DNA of 64,000 nucleotides from Oasisia sp. SBJ-2009 (Eukaryota; Annelida; Polychaeta; Sabellida; Siboglinidae), in the NCBI GenBank assembly GCA_964017155.1, contig OZ024861.1, positions 682,001 to 746,000 on the forward strand. Direction: 5' to 3'. Shown in pieces: positions 41,801-53,800 of the stretch; position 1 is the stretch's first letter, and each line of letters opens with the position of its first letter. The notes beneath the pieces were generated by a model. It saw nothing but the letters and a program-made list of their open reading frames with translations, had not been told where the DNA came from and made no database searches. The position numbers and the translations under genes were made by a program.

Positions 41801-44800
41801 AACATGCAGGTCACGTGACACCAGACAGTTGTCAGCAAGTGTCACTGGTCAGCTCAGCACAGCACGTTGATAAATTCTCGTCATCATCGCCAGGTGTGTA
41901 GGACACTGCAGTTGTTGAGATGTAGTTTCAGACAATGTACTAGGGCATGGGATGGTACTAGGGCATGGGATGATATTGGGGCTTAGGATGATAATAGGGC
42001 ATGGGATGATATTAGGGCATGAGATGGTACTAGGGCATGGGATGATACTAGGGCATGGGATGGTACTAGGGCATGGGATGATACTAGGGCATGGAATGGT
42101 ACTAGGGCATGGAATGGTACTAGGGCATGGGATGGTACTAGGGCATGGGATGGTACTAGGGCATGGGATGGTACTAGTGCATGGGATGATATTAGGGCAT
42201 GAGATGGTACTAGGGCATGTGGTGATACTAGGGCATGGGATGGTACTAGGGCATGTGACGATACTAGGACATGGTATGGTACTAGTGCATGGGATGATAC
42301 TAGGGCATGGGATATATTTTAAATGTTTTGTTTTGTTTAGTAAACTTCTACAGTATGTGACACAAGTTTACAAAATGTAGGCTGTCAGTAGTTTGATTAT
42401 AACTACATTTTATGGTAGAAAAGTAATGTTGTACATGTGGACTAACTGCTTGGTAAGGTCGGTAGCATTTCTTGAAGAAATTGTGGTTCAGTTTTGGAGA
42501 AATAAATTTAACATTGCATTGAGATTTTGGTTGAAACTAGTAACCTCCAAAATGTAGGAACTGTTTCTTATGAAATAATATCTCAGGAAATTAACCATAT
42601 TAATAATAATACATTTTATTTAAAGTTTAAACACTGGGCTCCAGAGTAAGACTCTGTTCAATGGTGTTGACACAGTCATGTATAAAACAATATAAGTTAT
42701 GTATACACAAATAAATTAAATGTAGTGGTAACTCTTTGTTGTTGTTAGAAACTACAAAACCTGTGCTGTTTTCTTGACTTTGTGACAAACGTCTGAGCCA
42801 CCCACCAAGACAAGGACGTCCTCTGTTGCAGGACGCGGCGTCCTCGAGTTTGTCCAGCTGCACAGCTTCAGTGTCCATGTCATGTTCACCCTACTGACCG
42901 GCCGGACGCTGGTCATCGTGGGCAGTCTGAGGATGGAGCCGGACCTCCTGTCTCTCCTCAACACTCTACGTCTCTTTGTGCCCGGCCACCACAGGTCGGG
43001 AAAGGGAAACACAGGAAGGCGGGGAAAGAACCCTACTGCCTTAATTTGCTACCCTAATTTACCTAATGAACAGACTGACTAAAACCAAATTGTTGGATGT
43101 TTATCTGGATAGTTTGTTGTTATTTATTAACATATATATTGTCATTTTTTATAAGTAGATATTTGTTGGAATGTGACATTCTGGTCAGGTGATGTCAGTA
43201 CCCAGCTCTTGTGTCCCTTGTCTCAGGTCTCAGCTGGTGACGTCAGTACCCAGCTCTTGTGTCCCTTGTCTCAGGTCTCAGCTGGTGATGTCAGTACCCA
43301 ACTCTTGTGTCCCTTGTCTCAGGTCTCAGCTGGTGACGTCAGTACCCAGCTCTTGTGTCCCTTGTCTCAGGTCTCAGCTGGTGACGTCAGTACCCAGCTC
43401 TTGTGTCCCTTGTCTCAGGTCTCAGCTGGTGACCGGTGAATGTGTTTTGTATCCATGTTGTCTTTTACATGACTTATCTACGTGTTCATCAGTTGGTCCC
43501 TTACAACATTCTCCCGCCATTGGTCTGTTCTGAGACCAGTGGACCATTTCGCCAAGATAGAGATCTTAAGGAAAATTCATCTTTAAGCAAAATCTGTTGT
43601 TAAATTAATTTAGTTTTTTCAAAACACAAATATGTATTGCCAAATTAACGAGGACACTATTTCCTTGAAACACCAGTGACAGTGTCTGTTGGTGCGTCAT
43701 GACACACAGTGACAGTGTCTGTCGGTGCGTCATGACACACAGTGACAGTGTCTGTTGGTGTGTCATGACACACAGTGACAGTGTCTGTCAGTGCGTCATG
43801 ACACACAGCGACAGTGTCTGTTGGTGCGTCATGACACACAGTGACAGTGTCTGTTGGTGTGTCATGACACACAGTGACAGTGTCTGTCGGTGTGTTATGA
43901 CACACAGTGACAGTGTCTGTTGGTGCGTCATGACATACAGTGATAGAGTCTGTTGGTGTGTCATGACACACAGTGACAGTATCTGTTGGTGCGTTATGAC
44001 ACACAGTGACAGTGTCTGTTGGTGTGTCATGACACACAGTGACAGTGTCTGTTGGTGCGTTATGACACACAGTGACAGTGTATGTTGGTGTGTCATGACA
44101 CACAGTGACAGTGTATGTTGGTGTGTCATGACACACAGTGACAGTGTCTGTCGGTGTGTCAAGACACAGTGACAGTGTCTGTCGGTGCGTCATGACACAC
44201 CAGTGACAGTGTCTGTCGGTGCGCCATGGTGTTCACAGTCTACAGACATTCAAGACCAGTGGTCAGGATATAAACTGGTTTTAAAGTGCAAAATCAGATT
44301 TAAGAGCCCTTAATAATGTTAGTCCTGAGGACGTCACATGTGACATGAAGAAGACATCTTGATAGAAACAAACCTCTCAGCTGTAGTTACAGAAGACATA
44401 GCACAATGATAGTGTTGGGTAATTTAAAATACGACATACCACAATATTTTTGCACTGATCAGTCAAATATAATTTATAATTACGTTAATTGCAGAGTTGA
44501 TAATTGTATTTGTGATCACTGGTCACTCTATATGAGATGATCTACTGAACAAGCTCTTGCATTCAAATATTCAACAAGTAAAAAATAAATAAGTTAATAA
44601 TAATTGAAGTGTGACACCATCAACCAACTTGTATCTATTCCAGAGGTCAGTACGTGGTGACCCCGTGGCTGACCCGTCCACTACATCTCACTGACCTGTC
44701 CACCTTTAAGTTGGTCGCACTTGGCCACCCAGACAAGAGAACTCTAGAGCAACTGGTGCCTAGCTCTGTGAAGGTCAGTGGTCACTGTTTCAAGGTCACG

Positions 44801-47800
44801 CCTGGGTGACTGAACTAATTAATTGATTTAAATTCATTTAAAGCAGCTTTCTCAATTAAATTTTGCTCGTCACAATTCAGAGTTTCAACTAGAACACAAA
44901 TTCTTTTGTATTCTTTTTACTTTAGCTTATTTGGTCTGACTGAAATGACAATAAAACATTTATTTATTGACAACTTGGTTCCCTAAATCAAGGTGTTGGT
45001 GTATTTTTATTATCAAAAATATGTTATCACATTTTTATATTACAGAAACATTGTTGTTAGCTCAAAATATTTGTTGGGACTAAATATGGTTATATGATCA
45101 AATCAAATTAGCTTCAGTTACAAATATTATTACATTATTATGATTACTTTTACAATGGTTTGTTAATATAAGCAACAGTGTAAACTTTGAGTTGCATAAA
45201 TGAAAACATTCTTGTGTGAAATACAGTCTGTATGTGATGGGTTAGGGTTGGAGGTTAGCTCATAAATCGATGTCATTTTTCAGAGATATGTGTCAATACT
45301 GGACTGGGAAAACAAGAGCCTGTGGAGCCCCCCATATCATGTAAGTCATGTCAGTCTACATGAGTCCCCATATCATGTAAGTCATGTCAGTCTACATGAG
45401 TCCCCATATCATGTAAGTCATGTCAGTCTACATGAGTCCCCATATCATGTAAGTCATGTCAGTCTACATGAGTCCCCATATCATGTAAGTCATGTCAGTC
45501 TACATGAGTCCCCATATCATGTAAGTCATGTCAGTCTACATGAGTCCCCATATCATGTAAGTCATGTCAGTCTACATGAGTCCCCATATCATGTAAGTCA
45601 TGTCAGTCTACATGAGTCCCCATATCATGTAAGTCATGTCAGTCTACATGAGTCCCCATATCATGTAAGTCATGTCAGTCTACATGAGTCCCCATATCAT
45701 GTAAGTCATGTCAGTCTACATGAGTCCCCATATCATGTAAGTCATATCAGTCTACATGAGTCCCCATATCATGTAAGTCATGTCAGTCTACATGAGTCCC
45801 CATATCATGTAAGTCATGTCAGTCTACATGAGTCCCCATATCATGTAAGTCATGTCAGTCTACATGAGTCCCCATATCATGTAAGTCATGTCAGTCTACA
45901 TGAGTCCCCATATCATGTAAGTCATATCAGTCTACATGAGTCCCCATATCATGTAAGTCATATCAGTCTACATGAGTCCCCATATCATGTAAGTCATATC
46001 AGTCTACATGAGTCCCCATATCATGTAAGTCATATCAGTCTACATGAGTCCCCATATCATGTAAGTCATGTCAGTCTACATGATTCACCATACCATGTAA
46101 GACATGTCAGTCTACATGATTCACCATAATTATCATGTAAATCATGTCAGTCTACATGATTTCCCGTATCATGTAAGTCATGTCAGTATACATGATTCCC
46201 TGTATCATATAAGTCATGTTAGTCTACATGATTACCCCATCATGTAAGTTATGTTAGTGTACATGATTCCCTGTATCATGTAAGTCATGTCAGTATACAT
46301 GATTCCCCCATCATGTAAGTTATGTTAGTGTACATGATTCCCCGTATCATGTAAGTCATGTCAGTATACATGATTCCCTGTATCATGTAAGTCATTTTAG
46401 TGTACGTGATTCCCCATATCATATAAGTCATGTTAGTCTACATGATTCCCTGTATCATGTAAGTCATGTATACAAGAATCGGCAGCTTCAATTTACTGTC
46501 TAATAATGTAAGTAATTACAACACTTCTGTTTCTATACTGCCTGTATCCTTGAACATTCAAGCTCAAAGGTGCAACAAACAAATTTAGTTGATGTAGTCA
46601 CAATGAGGGCCAGGCAGGGTGTCACAATGAGGCCAGACAGGGTGTCACAATGAGGCCAGACAGGGTGTCACAGTGAGGCCAGACAGGGTGTCACAGTGAG
46701 GGCCAGACAGGGTGTCACAATGAGGCCAGACAGGGTGTCACAGTGAGGCCAGACAGGGTGTCACAGTGAGGCCAGACAGGGTGTCACAATGAGGCCAGAC
46801 AGGGTGTCACAGTGAGGCCAGACAGGGTGTCACAGTGAGGCCAGACAGGGTGTCACAGTGAGGCCAGACAGGGTGTCACAGTGAGGCCAGACAGGGTGTC
46901 ACAGTGAGGCCAGACAGGGTGTCACAATGAGGCCAGACAGGGTGTCACAGTGAGGCCAGACAGGGTGTCACAATGAGGGCCAGACAGGGTGTCACAATGA
47001 GGCCAGACAGGGTGTCACAATGAGGGCCATACAGGGTGTCACAGTGAGGGCCAGACAGGGTGTCACAGTGAGGGCCAGACAGGGTGTCACAGTGAGGGCC
47101 AGACAGGGTGTCACAGTGAGGGCCAGACAGGGTGTTACAGTGAGGGCCAGACAGGGTGTCACAATGAGGCCAGACAGGGTGTCACAGTGAGGGCCAGACA
47201 GGGTGTCACAGTGAGGGCCAGACAGGGTGTCACAGTCAGGGCCAGACAGGGTGTCACAGTGAGGGCCAGACAGGGTGTCACAGTGAGGGCCAGACAGGGT
47301 GTCACAGTCAGGACCAGACAGGGTGTCACAGTCAGGGCCAGACAGGGTGTCACAGTCAGGGCCAGACAGGGTGTCACAGTCAGGGCCAGACAGGGTGTCA
47401 CAGTCAGGGCCAGACAGGGTGTCACAGTGAGGACCAGATAGGGTGTCACAGTCAGGACCAGACAGGGTATCACAGTCAGGGCCAGACAGGGTATCACAGT
47501 CAGGGCCAGACAGGGTGTCACAGTCAGGACCAGACAGGGTATCACAGTGAGGACCAGACAGGGTATCTCTGCAGCAGGGAACTGCCAAACATTTATGGCA
47601 GAAAAATAGGGTTTGAGTTTTCTTTACCAAAGGTGACTGTGGTTTCAGAAGCGTAGGGAGTTGATTCAGTGAATGTGTCGTAAAAACAAAAACATTTAAA
47701 GGCTTGGAACATGAATTCTTCTGATTTCACACATTATATGAAAAACGGTTATCTTATTTGCTAGATAGTTTTGTGTTCTGTGATGTTGGTTCTTTAGAGT

Positions 47801-50800
47801 GTTATGTGGCATTTCAGGGAGGTATTCTGACAGATATCTACAACAAGCGCAAGGTTTACAGAGATGAGAAAGCGTACATTGCCTACATGCACGGGTAAGA
47901 AGAATAGTTAAACACCCAGACTGTCGAGTCAGTTATCTTGTCATGTTTTATATATTTCTTCAAACTCCACCCACGGTCATGTTCTATGTAATCGATGGTG
48001 TCTTCACCAGATGATGGGATGACATTAAATCAATCTCCTCATCTACATTTAAAAAATATATAATAATATAATAACTTTTATTTATAAAGTGTTGTATATC
48101 CAGAATATACTTCTACTCAGAGTTATTTATTTATTGTAACATTGGTAAAACATGAATGTATAAAATGTACATAATAAACTAAGCTTACACGGTGCAGACA
48201 ATATGTATGTCAAGATACCAAGTCCAGTGTCTCCCCAAGATAACAAGTCCCCTGTCTCCCCAAGATACCAGGTCCCCTGTCTCCCCAACATACCAGGTCC
48301 CCTGTCTCCCCAAGATACCAAGTCCAGTGTCTCCCCAAGATACCAAGTCCAGTGTCTCCCCAAGATAACAAGTCCCCTGTCTCCCCAAGATACCAGGTCC
48401 CGTGTCTCCCCAAGATACCAAGTCCAGTGTCTCCCCAAGATACCAAGTCCAGTGTCTCCCCAAGATACCAAGTCCAGTGTCTCCCCAAGATACCAAGTCT
48501 TGTGTCTCCCCAAGATACCAAGTCCCGTGTCTCCCCAAGATACCAGGTCCCCTGTCTCCCCAAGATACCAAGTCCAGTGTCTCCCCAAGATACCAAGTCC
48601 AGTGTCTCCCCAAGATACCAAGTCCCGTGTCTCCCCAATATACTAGGTCCCCTGTCTCCCCAAGATACCAAGTCCAGTGTCTCCCCAAGATACCAAGTCC
48701 AGTGTCTCCCCAAGATACCAAGTCCCGTATCTCCCCAAGATACCAAGTTCAGTGCCTCCCAAGATACCAAGTCCCATGTCTCCCCAAGATACCAAGTCCC
48801 GTGTCTCCCCAAGATACCAAGTCCCGTATCTCCCCAAGATACCAAGTCCAGTGTCTCCCCAAGATACCAAATCCCGTGTCTCCCCAAGATACCAAGTCCC
48901 GTGTCTCCCCAAGATACCAAGTCCCGTATCTCCCCAAGATACCAAGTCCAGTGTCTCCCCAAGATACCAAGTCCTGTGTCTCCCCAAGATACCAAGTCCC
49001 GTGTCTCCTCAAGATACCAAGTCCTGTGTCTCCCCAAGATACCAAGTCCAATGTCTCCCCAAGATGCCAAGTCTTATGTCTCCCCAAGATACCAAGTCCC
49101 GTATCTCCCCAAGATACCAAGTCCAGTGTCTCCCCAAGATACCAAGTCCTGTGTCTCCCCAAGATACCAAGTCCCGTGTCTCCTCAAGATACCAAGTCCT
49201 GTGTCTCCCCAAGATACCAAGTCCAATGTCTCCCCAAGATGCCAAGTCTTATGTCTCCCCAAGATACCAAGTCCCCTGTCTCCCCAAGATACCAAATCCC
49301 GTATCTCCCCAAGATACCAAGTCCAGTGTCTCCCCAAGATACCAAGTCCCGTATCTCCCCAAGATACCAAGTCCCGTATCTCCGCAAGATACCAAGTCCA
49401 GTGTCTCCCCAAGATACCAAGTCCTGTGTCTCCCCAAGATACCAAGTCCCGTGTCTCCTCAAGATACCAAGTCCTGTGTCTCCCCAAGATACCAAGTCCA
49501 ATGTCTCCCCAAGATGCCAAGTCTTATGTCTCCCCAAGATACCAAGTCCCGTGTCTCCCCAAGATACCAAGTCCAGTGTCTCCCCAAGATATCAAGTCCA
49601 GTCTCTCCCCAATATACCAAGTCTCATGTCTCCCCAGGATACCAAGTCCAGTGTCTCCCCAAGATACCAAGTCCAGTGTCTCCCCAAGATTCCAAGTCCC
49701 GTGTCTCCCCAAGATACCAAGTCCAGTGTCTCCCCAAGATTCTAAGTCCCATGTCTCCCCAAGATACCAAGTCCCGTGTGTCCCCAAGATACCAAGTCCC
49801 GTGTCTCCCCATTGTCCCCAAGATACCAAGTCCAATGTCTCCCCAAGATACCAAGTCTCATGTCTCCCCAAGATACCAAGTCCAGTGTCTCCCCAAGATA
49901 CCAATTCCCTGCGGGTAGCTTATACTGCAGTCATCTTGCAGCAAAGATTTTCAAAATTCACATGATTAATCTGATGATAGAATTGTACACTGTATTTTGA
50001 TGAGTGAAGTAAATTAAGACATCGCTAGAACTGTCCTGTTGTGTCCTGGTTCCTAGGGTCTTGTTTGAACTGTGCTGTTGTGTCCTCTTGTTCCTAGGGT
50101 CTTGTTTGAACTGTCCTCTTGTTCCTATGGTCTTGTTTGAACTGTCCTGTTGTGTCCTCTTGTTCTTAGGGTCTTGTTTGAACTGTCCTGTTGTGTCCTC
50201 TTGTTCCTAGGGTTTTGTTTGAACTGTCCTGTTGTGTCCTCTGGTTCCTAGGGTCTTGTTTGAACTGTCCTGTTGTGTCCTCTGGTTCCTAGGGTCTTGT
50301 TTGAACTGTCCTGTTGTGTCCTCTGGTTCCTAGGGTCTTGTTTGAACTGTCCTGCTGTGTCCTCTGGTTCCTAGGGTCTTGTTGGAACTGTCCTGTTGTG
50401 TCCTCTTGTTCCTAGGGTCTTGTTTGAACTGTCCTGTTGTGTCCTCTGGTTCCTAGGGTCTTGTTTGAACTGTCCTGCTGTGTCCTCTTGTTCCTAGGGT
50501 CTTGTTTGAACTGTCCTGTTGTGTCCTCTGGTTCCTAGGGTCTTGTTTGAACTGTCCTGTTGTGTCCTCTTGTTCCTAGGGTCTTGTTTGAACTGTCCTG
50601 TTGTGTCCTCTTGTTCCTAGGGTCTTGTTGGAGCTGGCGATGAAGGCCTTTGTCTACTTCCACAGTGTCAGCAGCCAAGTGCTGACCCCTCAAACACACG
50701 GTCACAGGCAAGTCCACGGCTGGTGATTTTGGGGCGAAAGTCCAATGGACTTATGGTCTCACTCTGCTTGCGTTGTGTACCATTCACTGTGTGCCATTAG

Positions 50801-53800
50801 CTCTCATACCTCTAAAACCATTGAAGGTTAATTTGTTTATTTTTTATATATGTTTGTTAGGGTACTGTCATTATGCACAATAATGTTTAAGTTGATTGGC
50901 TCATTTTAAAGTCTCCCAGGGCTAGGGTTCTCTAGGGCCTGAAAACTGGTAATTCTCAGTTATCCTATGTTTTTCATAAAACTCTTCTGTAGCTTTTCCT
51001 CTAATTTTGCATAAATATATATTCAGGTATTTTCATGAGAAACAAGTAAGCAAGTGTTAACTGATATAATCCGTGTCATACAATTGTACTACAGCTACTA
51101 TCATATGGCCACTTCTTGAGTGAACTGTGTAAGTTTACTAAGATATACATTTTATTTCCCAGACATGGTATATTTGTTGTACAAATGGCTCTTGACATTT
51201 GGGTCTGTGTATTCCTTCCTCGTGTCTCGGAGGTCATATCAATGGCAGTTCTGTCTCAATTTGGGCCACAAAAGAACCATTGAGGAAAACTAGTTGAATG
51301 AGACGTCATAAGATTGTAATCACAATGTATATGAGTTAGTCAGTTAATAGAATGTAGTCACGTGGTGGGAACAATTAAGCAACTCAGAATCACTAACAGT
51401 ATCAAGTTTCTTTCAGACCACAGAACGCTCGTTCACGAGCCCATTACAAGAGAGTAACCACAGAGGTACTGAGCAAGTTGAAACTGAACAGTCAGGATGG
51501 GCAGATTGTACAGGTAGGCTTACATTCTTACTTACACTGCAGCTACGAAATTAAATGTTAATGTCTTTCAACCTATTTATGCTTATTTTAGTTTTGTATT
51601 TTATCATATTAGAAATAACACATTTCTCCAAGACAGGTTCACAAAAGTTGAATCATTGTTTCACTTCTCCAGTGTATCACGAGGCTGGTGAAAGACATAC
51701 TATATGTTTCAATATACTGTCCATGATGCCAGTGTTCATCTGGTTAAATACAGTGCTGTCTGTGTTTGTTGAAGTAATTTCATGACACTTTGTGCTGTCT
51801 GAATGTTGTAGCACTAAGTGTAGTAGTAAGTACTGTTTTATAGATAACTCAGTCTTAGTACTTCACAGGTGTTGTCTGTTGTTGTAGTACTTTGTGGAGA
51901 TATTTGAGCAGCAGCAGCTGGACATGAGAACAGAAGGGAAGGGTGGAGGTAGGTGGTGACTTGTGTTGTCAGGGGACAGAAGGGAAGGATGGAGGTAGGT
52001 GGTGACATGTGTTGTCAGGGGACAGAAGGGAAGGATGGAGGTAGGTGGTGACTTGTGTTGACAGGGAACAGAAGGGAAGGGTGGAGGTAGGTGGTGACTT
52101 GTGTTGTCAGGGGACAGAAGGGAAGGATGGAGGTAGGTGGTGACTTGTGTTGTCAGGGGACAGAAGGGAAGGGTGGAGGTAGGTGGTGACTTGTGTTGAC
52201 AGGGCAACAGAAGGGAAGGGTGGAGGTAGGTGGTGACTTGTGTTGACAGGGCAACAGAAGGGAAGGGTGGAGGTAGGTGGTGACTTGTGTTGACAGGGCA
52301 ACAGAAGGGAAGGGTGGAGGTAGGTGGTGACTTGTGTTGTCAGGGGACAGAAGGGAAGGGTGGAGGTAGGTGGTGACTTGTGTTGACAAGGAACAGAAGG
52401 GAAGGGTGGAGGTAGGTGGTGACTTGTGTTGACATGAGAACAGAAGGGAAGGATGGAGGTAGGTGGTGACTTGTGTTGACAAGGAACATAAGGGAAGGGT
52501 GGAGGTAGGTGGTGACTTGTGTTGACAAGGAACAGAAGGGAAGGGTGGAGGTAGATGGTGACTTGTGTTGACAGGGAACGGAAGGGAAGGGTGGAGGTAG
52601 GTGGTGGCTTGTGTTGACAGGGAACAGAAGGGAAGGGTGGAGGTAGGTGGTGACTTGTGTTGACAGGGAACAGAAGGGAAGGGTGGAGGTAGGTGGTGAC
52701 TTGTGTTGACAGGGAACAGAAGGGAAAGGCGGAGGTAGGTGGTGACTTGTGTTGACAAGGAACATAAGGGAAGGGTGGAGGTAGGTGGTGACTTGTGTTG
52801 ACAAGGAACAGAAGGGAAGGGTGGAGGTAGATGGTGACTTGTGTTGACAGGGAACGGAAGGGAAGGGTGGAGGTAGGTGGTGGCTTGTGTTGACAGGGAA
52901 CAGAAGGGAAGGGTGGAGGTAGGTGGTGACTTGTGTTGACAGGGAACAGAAGGGAAGGGTGGAGGTAGGTGGTGACTTGTGTTGACAGGGAACAGAAGGG
53001 AAGGGTGGAGGTAGGTGGTGACTTGCGTTGACAGGGGACAGAAGGGAAGGGTGGAGGTAGGTGGTGACTTGTGTTGACATGAGAACAGAAGGGAAGGGTG
53101 GAGGTAGGTGGTGGCTTGTGTTGACATGAGAACATAAGGGAAGGTTGGAGGTAGGTGGTGACTTGTGTTGACAAGGAACATAAGGGAAGGATGGAGGTAG
53201 GTGGTGACTTGTGTTGACAGGGGACAGAAGGGAAGGGTGGAGGTAGGTGGTGACTTGTGTTGACATGAGAACAGAAGGGAAGGGTGGAGGTAGGTGGTGG
53301 CTTGTGTTGACATGAGAACATAAGGGAAGGTTGGAGGTAGGTGGTGACTTGTGTTGACAAGGAACAGAAGGGAAGGATGGAGGTAGGTGGTGACTTGTGT
53401 TGACAAGGAACATAAGGGAAGGATGGAGGTAGGTGGTGACTTGTGTTGACAAGGAACATAAGGGAAGGTTGGAGGTAGGTGGTGACTTGTGTTGACAAGG
53501 AACATAAGGGAAGGATGGAGGTAGGTGGTGACTTGTGTTGACAAGGAAGGGTGGAGGTAGGTGGTGACTTGTGTTGACATGAGAACAGAAGGGAAGGGTG
53601 GAGGTAGGTGGTGGCTTGTGTTGACATGAGAACATAAGGGAAGGTTGCAGGTAGGTGGTGACTTGTGTTGACAAGGAACAGAAGGGAAGGATGGAGGTAG
53701 GTGGTGACTTGTGTTGACAAGGAACATAAGGGAAGGATGGAGGTAGGTGGTGACTTGTGTTGACAAGGAACATAAGGGAAGGTTGGAGGTAGGTGGTGAC

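Noticed and set aside
43699..44172. Open frames on both strands in the 33-bp repeat.
   Set aside because: The unit is 33 bp, a multiple of three, so frames stay open by construction; no exon features.
48127..49965. Many 100-500 codon frames with KSPVSPQDT or WYLGETLDL repeats.
   Set aside because: The 25-bp unit has no stop in several frames; it lies in SMCR8 intron 18 and no start, splice site or domain supports coding.
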